Positions 43,084-50,476 of a DNA stretch of 64,000 bases are shown here, piece by piece (the stretch's first letter is position 1; every line of letters begins with the position of its first letter). This DNA is from Bacteroidia bacterium (GTDB lineage: Bacteria > Bacteroidota > Bacteroidia > UKL13-3): positions 62,001 through 126,000 of the forward strand of contig JAIOYZ010000008.1 of NCBI GenBank assembly GCA_021740845.1. The letters are read 5' to 3'. The notes under the pieces are model-generated. The model did no database searches, was not told the DNA's origin, and worked only from the letters and a program-made list of their open reading frames with translations. The position numbers and the translations under genes were made by a program.

Positions 43084-43509
43084 TTAATCTCTTACATCTA
43101 CCAAATATTCTACAAATTCTGGAGAAGGACCCGTAATTTTTATAAGACCTTTTTTGCCTTTGCGGGTAACAATAACTAAACCTTCTTTGCTGGTTCCAAT
43201 ATAATCGTAAATGGGATCAAGTAATATTTCACCTTGCTCGTTGATTAAGCCCAAAAGGCCTACATTTTCTACGCGAGCAACACCTTTTTCGAATGGATAA
43301 ATTTGATCGAATTCGGGCTTGATAACTTCCTCACCCTGCATATCGATAAAACCCATTTTACCATTCTTTATAACCTTAGCACGGCCATTCTTAAAAGGGT
43401 AAATTACATCGTATCCTTTCAACATTTTACCTCCCACTCTTTTCTGAGCAGAAGTGTCGAAACTAAAAATACAAACAAAAGCGGCAATCAATAACAATAT
43501 TCTCATCAC
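43084..43509 (-). CDS. WG-repeat secreted protein, 141 aa
   Basis: Signal peptide (MMRILLLIAAFVCIFSFDTSAQ), then three WG-type repeats (YPFKNGRAKVIKNGKMGFIDMQGEEVIKPEFD, YPFEKGVARVENVGLLGLINEQGE, and a shorter last unit). Proteins with such repeats are usually exported and may bind partners through their beta structure. It is shorter than most members. It converges tightly with the serine hydrolase gene (2 nt between stops). Confidence 0.85.
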   Translation of the reverse strand: MMRILLLIAAFVCIFSFDTSAQKRVGGKMLKGYDVIYPFKNGRAKVIKNGKMGFIDMQGEEVIKPEFDQIYPFEKGVARVENVGLLGLINEQGEILLDPIYDYIGTSKEGLVIVTRKGKKGLIKITGPSPEFVEYLVDVRD

Positions 43510-43617
43510 ACGGCGAATTTAATTTATTTAGAGTAAAAACAAACCAAGTGCCAGAATATTGTATTTTTTCCTTTGCATTGATTTTTTGAAAAACTACTTT
43601 TATAAAAAATTAGCAAT

Positions 43618-44181
43618 ATGGAAACATTTAGAAAAAGTGCGGGCTGGGCTTTAATCATTCGAGGACTACTTTTTAGCCTTTTTGGCTTTTTAGTTTTGTT
43701 TATGGAATCTAAAACCATTTACGGCCCCATGAATTTCTTAGGAATTATTCTTTTGGTTTCTGGAGGATTGTATTTTTTGCTTTCTATAATGCTAAGAAAA
43801 TCATCCAAAGCTTGGGTATTTGGCCTCTTTTGGGGCTTAGTAGATTTATTAACCGGCGGCTATATAATGCTCAACATGGCAAAAGCCACCGATTTATTTA
43901 CCGATATAATTGGAATATTTGCCATTATAATGGGTGCCGCTATTTTGCTTTCGGCATTTTTTATCAAAGGATATAGAATTTTCTTATACATCAATTCCAT
44001 TGTTTCCATCAGCTTTGGGTTCTTAATATTAACCAATCCCACACTTGGGCGTTTAGACTTTCTAGTTGGCTTATACGGCCTTTTGCTTGGCATGTTTGTT
44101 ATTTATGGTGGCTACTCTTTATTAAGCTGGAAATCGAAAGAAAAGCCTGAAGAAAAAACTATGGGTATAAACGAAGATTAA
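43618..44181 (+). CDS. HdeD-like (DUF308) membrane protein, 187 aa
   Basis: Six hydrophobic segments arranged as three pairs (GWALIIRGLLFSLFGFLVLF, GPMNFLGIILLVSGGLYFLLSIML, and so on), matching DUF308/HdeD membrane proteins. HdeD in E. coli relates to acid resistance, but function is unproven in this phylum. It is 2 nt from the downstream AlkB-type gene, so the two are co-transcribed. Confidence 0.82.
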   Translation: METFRKSAGWALIIRGLLFSLFGFLVLFMESKTIYGPMNFLGIILLVSGGLYFLLSIMLRKSSKAWVFGLFWGLVDLLTGGYIMLNMAKATDLFTDIIGIFAIIMGAAILLSAFFIKGYRIFLYINSIVSISFGFLILTNPTLGRLDFLVGLYGLLLGMFVIYGGYSLLSWKSKEKPEEKTMGINED

Positions 44182-44183
44182 GC

Positions 44184-45200
44184 ATGTTAAGCGCAAACAA
44201 TAGAAATTTCCTTTACCTTTTTAGTTTAAGTCCAAGCTTATTTTGCCTCTTTGGAAATCTTAGTGGCTCTTGGTTTTCATTGGCAAATACTTTGTATTCT
44301 CTGGGCTTTTTAGCTGTAATAGAATGGATTTCAAAACCAATTGGTTCAAACCAAAACTCTAGCAAAGACGCCCTATTTCCAAAATTAGTTTTGTGGCTGC
44401 ATATTCCATTTCAGCTGATAAGTATTGGTAGTTTTATTTGGGGAATTCATGAGGAAATTTTAACAGGACCTTGGATAATCACAGCGGCAATTAGCACGGG
44501 CATTAATACGGGTTCATCTGCAATTGTTGTGGCGCATGAATTTATTCATAGAAAGAATCCATTTGAAAATTTCTTGGGAAGATTTCTATTATTTAGTGCG
44601 GGCAATATGTATTTTTTTGTGGATCATTTGCGTGTGCATCACAAGTGGGTAGGAACGGCCAAAGACCACGCTACTGCCAAGAAAGGTGAAAGTTTATATG
44701 GCTTTTTTTACCGCTCAGCAACTGGCCAATTTTTAGGAGCTATAAAACTTGAAAACGAGAGGCTAAAAAAAGAAAATAAAAGAAATATTATCCTCAACCA
44801 TTATGTGTTTAGGCAATTGTTTTTGCACGCAATTTTGGATACCAGTTTATTTTTTTACGGCGGTGGAATTTTAGTAGCAGCCTGGTTTGCGCATTGCATT
44901 GTGGCAAATTTCCTTTTAGAATATGTTAACTATGTTCAACATTACGGCTTGGAAAGAAATGAAAAAACTAGGGTAACAGAAGCGCATAGTTGGGACAGTG
45001 ATTTATTTGTTAGCCGCTTTGTTTTGGTAGATTTAAGTAGGCATGCCGACCATCATTATTATGCTAGCAAGCCTTACCACACTTTGGTAAATTATGAAAA
45101 GAGTCCAAAGATGCCAAGCGGTTATGCAGGCATGTTTGTATTGGCAGCTATTCCACCTTTGTGGTATAAATTAATGCATAAAAGGTTGCCTGAGTTGTAG
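44184..45200 (+). CDS. alkB: AlkB-type alkane 1-monooxygenase / membrane di-iron hydroxylase, 338 aa
   Basis: An integral-membrane di-iron enzyme with the three histidine clusters: HEFIHR (H118-H122), DHLRVHH (H148, H152, H153) and LSRHADHHYY near residue 290. It also has the AlkB signature NYVQHYGLER. It should hydroxylate a hydrophobic chain at the membrane; alkanes or fatty acids are the likely substrates, and other fatty acyl hydroxylases share the motifs. No rubredoxin gene is adjacent. The iterated motif (44343-44352) encodes GSNQ near residues 54-57, in a loop. Confidence 0.85.
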   Translation: MLSANNRNFLYLFSLSPSLFCLFGNLSGSWFSLANTLYSLGFLAVIEWISKPIGSNQNSSKDALFPKLVLWLHIPFQLISIGSFIWGIHEEILTGPWIITAAISTGINTGSSAIVVAHEFIHRKNPFENFLGRFLLFSAGNMYFFVDHLRVHHKWVGTAKDHATAKKGESLYGFFYRSATGQFLGAIKLENERLKKENKRNIILNHYVFRQLFLHAILDTSLFFYGGGILVAAWFAHCIVANFLLEYVNYVQHYGLERNEKTRVTEAHSWDSDLFVSRFVLVDLSRHADHHYYASKPYHTLVNYEKSPKMPSGYAGMFVLAAIPPLWYKLMHKRLPEL

Positions 45201-45257
45201 TGTGCTGCAAAGGATAGAACAGAAAATCGAATCAAAAAAATAATTATATTCGCCTCC

Positions 45258-45560
45258 ATGACTTTATTATCGACCTATATTGACCAAATAAAAGATGCTT
45301 GTGCTGCAAACAAGGTAAAATCTCTTTTTGCATTTGGGTCTGTGACAAATGACAAGTTTAGAGCAGATAGTGATATAGACCTGATTGTTGATTTAGCAGA
45401 ATCAGATCCCCTTGAATACACAAACAATTATTTCGACTTAAAGGAGCAACTTGAAAAAATATTAAACAGACATATTGACCTTTTAGAACAAAAAGCCATC
45501 AGAAACCCCTTTCTAAAAAAAGAAATCGATCAAACCAAAGTTCTCATTTATGAAGCATGA
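45258..45560 (+). CDS. mntA: MNT-type nucleotidyltransferase antitoxin, 100 aa
   Basis: A minimal nucleotidyltransferase: GS motif (FAFGSV, residues 25-29) and the metal-binding D39-I-D41 in RADSDIDLIV. In HEPT/MNT modules MntA neutralises HepT by transferring AMP groups to a tyrosine. The next gene is a HEPT protein overlapping by 11 nt. A TATATTCG promoter-like box is about 10 nt upstream of the ATG. The catalytic residues are intact. Confidence 0.9.
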   Translation: MTLLSTYIDQIKDACAANKVKSLFAFGSVTNDKFRADSDIDLIVDLAESDPLEYTNNYFDLKEQLEKILNRHIDLLEQKAIRNPFLKKEIDQTKVLIYEA

Positions 45561-45888
45561 AATTGCATCGAGTCTTTCAGACATCAAACAAGCGATAGAT
45601 GAAATTAATGAGTTTCTTCCCGAAAAAAAGAACTTTTTCGAATTTCAAAAAGACAAAAAAACTAAAAGAGCAATAGAAAGAAATATTGAAATAATTGGGG
45701 AAGCGGTTAATCGAATTCTCAAATCAAATCCAGATTACCCAATAACAAATGCCCGCAGAATTGTTGACACCAGAAATAGGATTAGTCATGGATACGATAG
45801 CGTTACGGAAGACATTATTTGGGGTATAGTGGTCAAAGAAATCCCATCCTTAGACAAAGAAATAAGTCAACTCTTAAACAGTTTATAA
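45550..45888 (+). CDS. hepT: HEPT-domain (DUF86) toxin, 112 aa
   Basis: An all-helical HEPT ribonuclease with the active motif R-x4-H-x-Y: R75, H80 and Y82 in RNRISHGY. Y82 is the residue that MntA proteins modify with AMP in studied systems. Length and gene order are normal for the family. Known HepT toxins cleave RNA, including tRNA ends; the target here is unknown. The module is complete and lies outside the cassette region. Confidence 0.9.
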   Translation: MKHEIASSLSDIKQAIDEINEFLPEKKNFFEFQKDKKTKRAIERNIEIIGEAVNRILKSNPDYPITNARRIVDTRNRISHGYDSVTEDIIWGIVVKEIPSLDKEISQLLNSL

Positions 45889-46019
45889 AGAATGTTTTTG
45901 TGATAACAGCAAACTTGCAGAATTTCACCATTCACCCTGAAATTTAGCATTTAATTCTGCCCTATTTTTCATATTGATAGATATTTCATTTGGAATGTAT
46001 ATTAAATTGAAAAACCCAA

Positions 46020-46607
46020 TCACCCCAAAGCTTCCAACAAATCTGGTATTGGTTTTACCTCTCCACTTTCTAAGTTTCCTAAGTGTAAATTACCAACTCG
46101 CACGCGTACTAAGCGCATGGTTGGAAAGCCAACTGCTGAAGTCATTTTACGAATTTGCCTGTGCTTGCCTTCTGTTAAAACTATGGAAATCCAAGAACTT
46201 GGTCGGTGCTGCCCTGCACGAGATGGCTTGTGGCGAGGCGGCAATTGAGGCTCTTCATTCAATTTTATAACCACACAAGGTTTGGTTTGAACCAAATCCT
46301 TTTTAATAGAAATAGTTAAGCCATTTTGCATTTGGGCAATGGCATCTGGAGTAATATCTCCATCGAGTTGAACCCAATATTCTTTTTCAAACTTTGCGCT
46401 GTTGATAATGGAAACTAATTTTCCATTGGAGCTCATAAAGAGTAAGCCCTCGCTGTCTTCATCTAATCTACCAATGGGATAAACACCTTTGGGGAAAGGA
46501 AATAATTCTGCTAAACCTTTTTTGCCTTTATAGCCTTCAGTTCCTAATTGGCTCAGCATTCTATATGGCTTATAAATAAAATAATGGTAGAAAGTTTCTT
46601 CCATCAA
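46020..46607 (-). CDS. rluE: 23S rRNA pseudouridine synthase, RluE/RsuA family, 195 aa
   Basis: Has the catalytic motif GRLDEDSEGLLFMSSNG (Asp49), the EKEYWVQLDG strand and the C-terminal RxxxHxxSSW...EGKHRQIRKMTSAVGFPTMRLVRVRVG block. The protein lacks the N-terminal S4 domain, as E. coli RluE does, which modifies 23S rRNA U2457. GGTTTGAACC (46284-46293) encodes LVQTK in a variable strand. It overlaps the upstream DUF3820 gene by 4 nt. Confidence 0.92.
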   Translation of the reverse strand: MMEETFYHYFIYKPYRMLSQLGTEGYKGKKGLAELFPFPKGVYPIGRLDEDSEGLLFMSSNGKLVSIINSAKFEKEYWVQLDGDITPDAIAQMQNGLTISIKKDLVQTKPCVVIKLNEEPQLPPRHKPSRAGQHRPSSWISIVLTEGKHRQIRKMTSAVGFPTMRLVRVRVGNLHLGNLESGEVKPIPDLLEALG

Positions 46608-46828
46608 GACATTTTCTTAATTGGATCAAGCAGTTTTTCTAAACCATTTAGGCGTATCTCGTAAAGGGTTTCTAATTGCTGACCTAACTTACCTTTTGGA
46701 AAACCATTTCTTTGAATCCATTCGAGGTAATGAACGGGAAGATTCATGAGCAAGGTTCCTTTGTATTTGCCATAAGGCATGGGGGTTTTAACAATACCCA
46801 CCAAAATTTCTTGCGCGCTATACTCCAT
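46604..46828 (-). CDS. DUF3820 protein, 74 aa
   Basis: Matches the short DUF3820 family: MPYGKYKGTLLMNLPVHYLEWIQRNGFPKGKLGQQLETLYEIRLNG. Some members are annotated as quorum-sensing-regulated virulence factors, which does not define a role here. It is coupled to rluE by a 4-nt overlap. A perfect palindrome GGTTCGAACC lies 9 nt upstream of its start. Confidence 0.88.
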   Translation of the reverse strand: MEYSAQEILVGIVKTPMPYGKYKGTLLMNLPVHYLEWIQRNGFPKGKLGQQLETLYEIRLNGLEKLLDPIKKMS

Positions 46829-46833
46829 TTATT

Positions 46834-46849
46834 TTTGGTTCGAACCAAA
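46834..46849. repeat. Perfect palindrome TTTGGTTCGAACCAAA between scoB and the DUF3820 gene
   Basis: Second copy of the symmetric form of the iterated motif (core GGTTCGAACC at 46837-46846), located in the 26-nt gap between two co-directional minus-strand genes. Confidence 0.7.
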
Positions 46850-46854
46850 CCTTT

Positions 46855-47508
46855 TTACAACTCCATTTCTGGAATTTCGCCACGAACCACCAATCTGCCT
46901 GCTGTTTTCTCTTTTATGTATTCTACAGTAACACCGGGAGCTCTTTCCAATAATACAAAGCCTTCTTCGGTAATATCAAAAACTCCTAATTCTGTAACCA
47001 CTTTTTTAACACAACCCAAGCCAGTAATTGGCAAAGAACATTGGCTTAATAATTTAGATTCGCCAGCTTTGTTTACATGTTGCATGGCCACAATAATATT
47101 CTTTGCAGAAGCAACCAAATCCATTGCGCCGCCCATGCCTTTTACCATTTTACCGGGTATTTTCCAATTGGCAATATCACCATTATCTGCAACTTCCATT
47201 GCGCCCAAAACGGTTAGGTCTACTCTCCCACTGCGTATCATTCCAAAGCTCATAGCAGAATCAAAAAAGCTAGAACCTTTGGTGGTGGTAACAGTTTGCT
47301 TGCCAGCATTAATTAAATCAGCATCAACTTCCTCTTCAAACGGAAAAGGCCCAATGCCCAATAAACCGTTCTCGGATTGGAGGATTACTTCAATTCCTTC
47401 TGGCACATAGTTGGCCACTAAAGTTGGGATTCCTATTCCAAGGTTTACATAGTAACCATCTTTTAATTCTTTTGCAATACGTTTTGCAATTCCAAATTTA
47501 TCGAGCAT
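46855..47508 (-). CDS. scoB: 3-oxoacid CoA-transferase subunit B, 217 aa
   Basis: Subunit B of succinyl-CoA:3-ketoacid CoA-transferase: GYYVNLGIGIPTLVANYVPEG, the catalytic glutamate in ILQSENGLLGIGPFP, GRVDLTVLGAMEVADNGDIANWKIPGKMVKGMGGAMDLV, and CSLPITGLGCVKKVVTELGVF. It moves CoA between acids in ketone-body or butyrate metabolism. ATG 47508 (MLDKFGIAKRIA) is the normal start; the longer frame adds a spurious hydrophobic leader. The partner subunit A gene is not adjacent and not in the window. Confidence 0.93.
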   Translation of the reverse strand: MLDKFGIAKRIAKELKDGYYVNLGIGIPTLVANYVPEGIEVILQSENGLLGIGPFPFEEEVDADLINAGKQTVTTTKGSSFFDSAMSFGMIRSGRVDLTVLGAMEVADNGDIANWKIPGKMVKGMGGAMDLVASAKNIIVAMQHVNKAGESKLLSQCSLPITGLGCVKKVVTELGVFDITEEGFVLLERAPGVTVEYIKEKTAGRLVVRGEIPEMEL

Positions 47509-47840
47509 AGTAGTTGGGTTTGAAGCAAGGCAAATGTATACAGGATATGATAGAAAGCAAAAATGAAGATAGATTTTATGCAGAAAAAAAAATACTATTA
47601 GTGTTAATAATGGAAACAATATTTCAAAAAAACTACTTAAAATTTAACCCAAATCTTAGTTAATTTATTTTTATAAATCGGTCTGAACCAAAAAACAACA
47701 TGAAATTAAGTTTAAAAAATTCTTAATAAATCAACAAGACACAAGTAAATGCGTAGAACTACGCAATTGAATTGAAAAATTTCTTGTATTTTCGCCTACC
47801 ATAAAATCAAAACTGTTCCAATTAATATTCCCATATTGTT
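47509..47840. other. Divergent intergenic region between scoB and the receiver gene
   Basis: About 330 AT-rich nt that hold both genes' promoters. A degenerate form of the iterated motif (GGTCTGAACC) lies at 47680-47689. No ORF of credible coding character is seen. Confidence 0.5.
47767..47794 (+). promoter_or_regulatory. Promoter-like pair before the receiver gene
   Basis: TTG (47767-47769), 17 nt, then TATTTTCG (47787-47794), a close match to the phylum's -7 box and the same octamer seen before mdh; the ATG is 46 nt downstream. Confidence 0.4.
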
Positions 47841-48203
47841 ATGAAAACCACATCTATATTAGTAGTAGAAGACGATGCAATGAGTTATGAGTCTTTAAAA
47901 AGAATACTTGAAGACTTAGGCTATACTAATTTCACACGCGTTACCAATGGAATGGACGCACTAAACCTTGTAAAAGTAAATTCATTTGATTTAGTATTAA
48001 TGGATATAGGTTTGGAAGGAAAATTAGATGGTATTGATACCTCCGCTTTAATGGACGGAAAATCTAGAGTTGTTTTCACATCTGGTCATCACAAAGATGG
48101 TGAAACCTTTAGCAGGGTTGCAAAAGCTGGTAGTTATGGATTTATTAGCAAACCTTTTACAGGCCAAATTGTACGCGAAGCGATAGAAAACGCTTTGATG
48201 TAA
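47841..48203 (+). CDS. Single-domain response regulator receiver, 120 aa
   Basis: A stand-alone REC domain with all phosphorylation residues: acidic pocket E10-D11-D12, phospho-acceptor D55 in LVLMDIG, T80 in VVFTSG and K104 in FISKPF. There is no output domain, so it must act through protein contacts or as a phosphate relay. No histidine kinase gene is next to it. The downstream gene starts 15 nt after the stop. Confidence 0.92.
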   Translation: MKTTSILVVEDDAMSYESLKRILEDLGYTNFTRVTNGMDALNLVKVNSFDLVLMDIGLEGKLDGIDTSALMDGKSRVVFTSGHHKDGETFSRVAKAGSYGFISKPFTGQIVREAIENALM

Positions 48204-48218
48204 TTTAAGTCTAAGGTT

Positions 48219-48734
48219 TTGACAAAAGATTTTTCTTTAGGTCCAACCTTTGAAGGATTCTTCTCCACAATTGGATTAATAAGTTGTGGTTTTGGAGTTT
48301 TTTATTTCTTTGTTTTTCATCTTTATTTATTTGGTTCAAGCCTATTTTTGGTTGGATTGCCAGTATTCTTTAGCATTAAAGGAACGGTTCTCGATTTTTC
48401 AAAAAGGCGGTTCAAGCCTTATTTTCATTGTTTTATTTTTAAACTCGGCTTTTGGGAAAGTATTGATACTATTGAGTCTTTGGAGTTAGATATTTACAAC
48501 CAATCTCAAAACCTAAACCTAAAAGGAGCATTGGTAAGCACTTATACTGTTAGAACTTTTGATTTGGTTTTACAACTGAAAAATAAGGAGAAAATCATCC
48601 TTGCAGAGTTGAAAGACCCAAGTGAAGGAAGGCGAATAATGGAAGAACTGAGTAAGGAAATTCAAATTCCTTTTTCCGATAAATACGAAATTTTGCGGGA
48701 AAGTATTGAGGAAAGAAAAGAGTACACACGCTAA
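48219..48734 (+). CDS. Hypothetical membrane protein, 171 aa (TTG start)
   Basis: Starts at TTG 48219. Two closely spaced hydrophobic segments (residues about 10-60, FEGFFSTIGLISCGFGVFYFFVFHLYLFG and a second stretch) are followed by a cytoplasmic domain with a strand-rich pattern (ALVSTYTVRTFDLVLQLKNKEKIILAEL) resembling a PH-like fold. No family recognised. It may be co-transcribed with the receiver gene. It contains two degenerate forms of the iterated motif (GGTTCAAGCC at 48333 and 48409). Confidence 0.7.
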   Translation: MTKDFSLGPTFEGFFSTIGLISCGFGVFYFFVFHLYLFGSSLFLVGLPVFFSIKGTVLDFSKRRFKPYFHCFIFKLGFWESIDTIESLELDIYNQSQNLNLKGALVSTYTVRTFDLVLQLKNKEKIILAELKDPSEGRRIMEELSKEIQIPFSDKYEILRESIEERKEYTR

Positions 48735-48752
48735 TTTCAGTACTATTATTTT

Positions 48753-48762
48753 GGTTCAAACC
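48753..48762 (+). repeat. Iterated motif GGTTCAAACC, intergenic
   Basis: In TTTGGTTCAAACCGAACCTTA, 19 nt after the stop at 48734. The extended form matches that beside comB (12771) and before gldA (55406). Confidence 0.8.
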
Positions 48763-48995
48763 GAACCTTAAGAAATTGTTTAAGGCACAAGTTGAAAAAA
48801 GGGCAAAAGCTTTGATTAATACCGAAAGCAAATCTGTAATAATATAATAGAATTGGCATAACATCTATTGCATCGGCATTCACCTTGTAAGTTTTAGGCT
48901 AAATAATAAATATTGATGGTGTAAAATCATTTCTATTTCTCAGGATACTTGCTATTTTCGCATCACTTTTTTAAATACTATTAAATCAATATACA

Positions 48996-49937
48996 ATGAC
49001 TAAAGTTTCTGTGATTGGTGCTGGTGCCGTAGGTGCTACCACTGCTGATGTAATTTGTTTCCGTGAGCTTGCTGACGAAGTAGTTTTGCTTGACGTAAAA
49101 GAAGGTTTTGCTGAAGGCAAAGCGCTAGATATTTATCAAACAACTTCTCTTTTGGGTATTAAAACTCGCATTACTGGTACCACCAACGATTATAGCAAAA
49201 CTGCTGGTTCTGATGTGGTTGTTATTACTTCTGGTATTCCTCGCAAGCCAGGTATGACGCGTGAAGAGTTAATTGGTACCAATGCTAATATTGTAAAAAC
49301 CGTTTCCGAAAATGTTTTGAAACATTCTCCAAATGCAGTTATTGTGGTTGTTTCTAACCCAATGGACACCATGACTTACCTTGCTTTGAAAGCAACTGGT
49401 TTGCCTAAAAATAGAATTATTGGAATGGGTGGAATTTTAGATAGCGCTCGTTTTAAAGGTTATTTAGGATTGGCTTTGGGTCAGCCAACTGCTGATATTC
49501 AAGGAACCGTTATTGGTGGACATGGTGATACTACTATGATTCCATTAACTCGTTTGGCAACTTTGAATGGTGTTTCTGTATCAAGCAAATTGAGTGCAGA
49601 CCAATTAAAAGAAATTAGCGATGCTACCATGGTTGGTGGTGCTACATTAACTAAATTATTAGGCACTTCTGCTTGGTATGCGCCAGGTGCTGCTGCTGCT
49701 TTATTAGTTGAAAGCATTGTTCGCGATCAAAAACGCATTATGCCTTGTTGCGTTTCTTTAGAAGGCGAATACGGACAAAGTGATATTTGCATGGGTGTTC
49801 CTGTTTCTATTGGTAAAAACGGTTGGGAATCTATTGTAGATTATAACTTAAGCGCTGATGAGCAAGCTGCATTTAACAAAAGTGCTGATGCCGTTAGAGC
49901 AATGAATGCGGTTTTGAAAGAGATTAATGTACTTTAA
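48996..49937 (+). CDS. mdh: Malate dehydrogenase, 313 aa
   Basis: Lactate/malate dehydrogenase fold: dinucleotide motif VIGAGAVGATTAD at residues 5-17, substrate arginine loop PRKPGMTREEL, NPMDTMTYLALKATG, and the catalytic histidine in VIGGHGDTTMIPL. It interconverts malate and oxaloacetate, working with citrate synthase in the TCA cycle. A TATTTTCG promoter-like box lies at 48953-48960. Codon bias is strong and no iterated motif is present. The first clear terminator downstream is 360 nt away. Confidence 0.97.
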   Translation: MTKVSVIGAGAVGATTADVICFRELADEVVLLDVKEGFAEGKALDIYQTTSLLGIKTRITGTTNDYSKTAGSDVVVITSGIPRKPGMTREELIGTNANIVKTVSENVLKHSPNAVIVVVSNPMDTMTYLALKATGLPKNRIIGMGGILDSARFKGYLGLALGQPTADIQGTVIGGHGDTTMIPLTRLATLNGVSVSSKLSADQLKEISDATMVGGATLTKLLGTSAWYAPGAAAALLVESIVRDQKRIMPCCVSLEGEYGQSDICMGVPVSIGKNGWESIVDYNLSADEQAAFNKSADAVRAMNAVLKEINVL

Positions 49938-50297
49938 GAAGGCTGTTAGCTGTTGGCTATTAGCTTTTAGCCTTTAGCCTTTAGCTGTTGGTCTTTAGTC
50001 TTTGGTGGGATTTAAGTGATGATTTTTTTTGTCGATAGACGATGGACAATAGACCATAGAAAAAAAATTTGAGAGGAAAAATATTTCTCGCAATTGAATC
50101 CTGAAAATTCTATGGGAAATATCTTCAAACACTAAGCTCACAAAGGTTTTCACAAAGAACACAAAGTTTAAATATGCTATACATATACCTTGTGTTCTTT
50201 GTGTTAAAAACAGGCAAACAAAATTGAAGGATGTAAAATCAACGAAAGCAAAATAAAAAACTATGGACTAAGCTCTATGGACCATTGACTTATTTAA
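49938..50297. other. Repeat-rich non-coding stretch between mdh and its distant terminator
   Basis: Contains tandem variants of TTAGCTTTTAGCCTTTAGC (49945-50005), an imperfect inverted pair around AACACAAAG (about 50158) and CTTTGTGTT (about 50195), and paired ATAGACCATAG / CTATGGAC words (50050, 50262-50285). These look like expanded simple repeats; no gene is visible. Confidence 0.6.
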
Positions 50298-50329
50298 GGT
50301 CAGGAAACGGAATTTCCTGACCTTTTTTT
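50298..50329 (+). terminator. Intrinsic terminator
   Basis: GGTCAGGAAA and TTTCCTGACC form a perfect 10-bp stem with a 5-nt loop, followed by seven T. It lies 360 nt after mdh and about 150 nt before the SprB-repeat gene. Confidence 0.88.
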
Positions 50330-50476
50330 GTGATTAATTTGAGGGATTTTTAATTTGACTTTAGATTTGGGGAAACATAAAACATTCCTAAAAATAATTT
50401 AAAAGATTCCTAATTCTTTATAGGAGGGTTGAATTATCAGTTTAAAACAAGAAATTGCTTAAGAAATTTAACCCAA

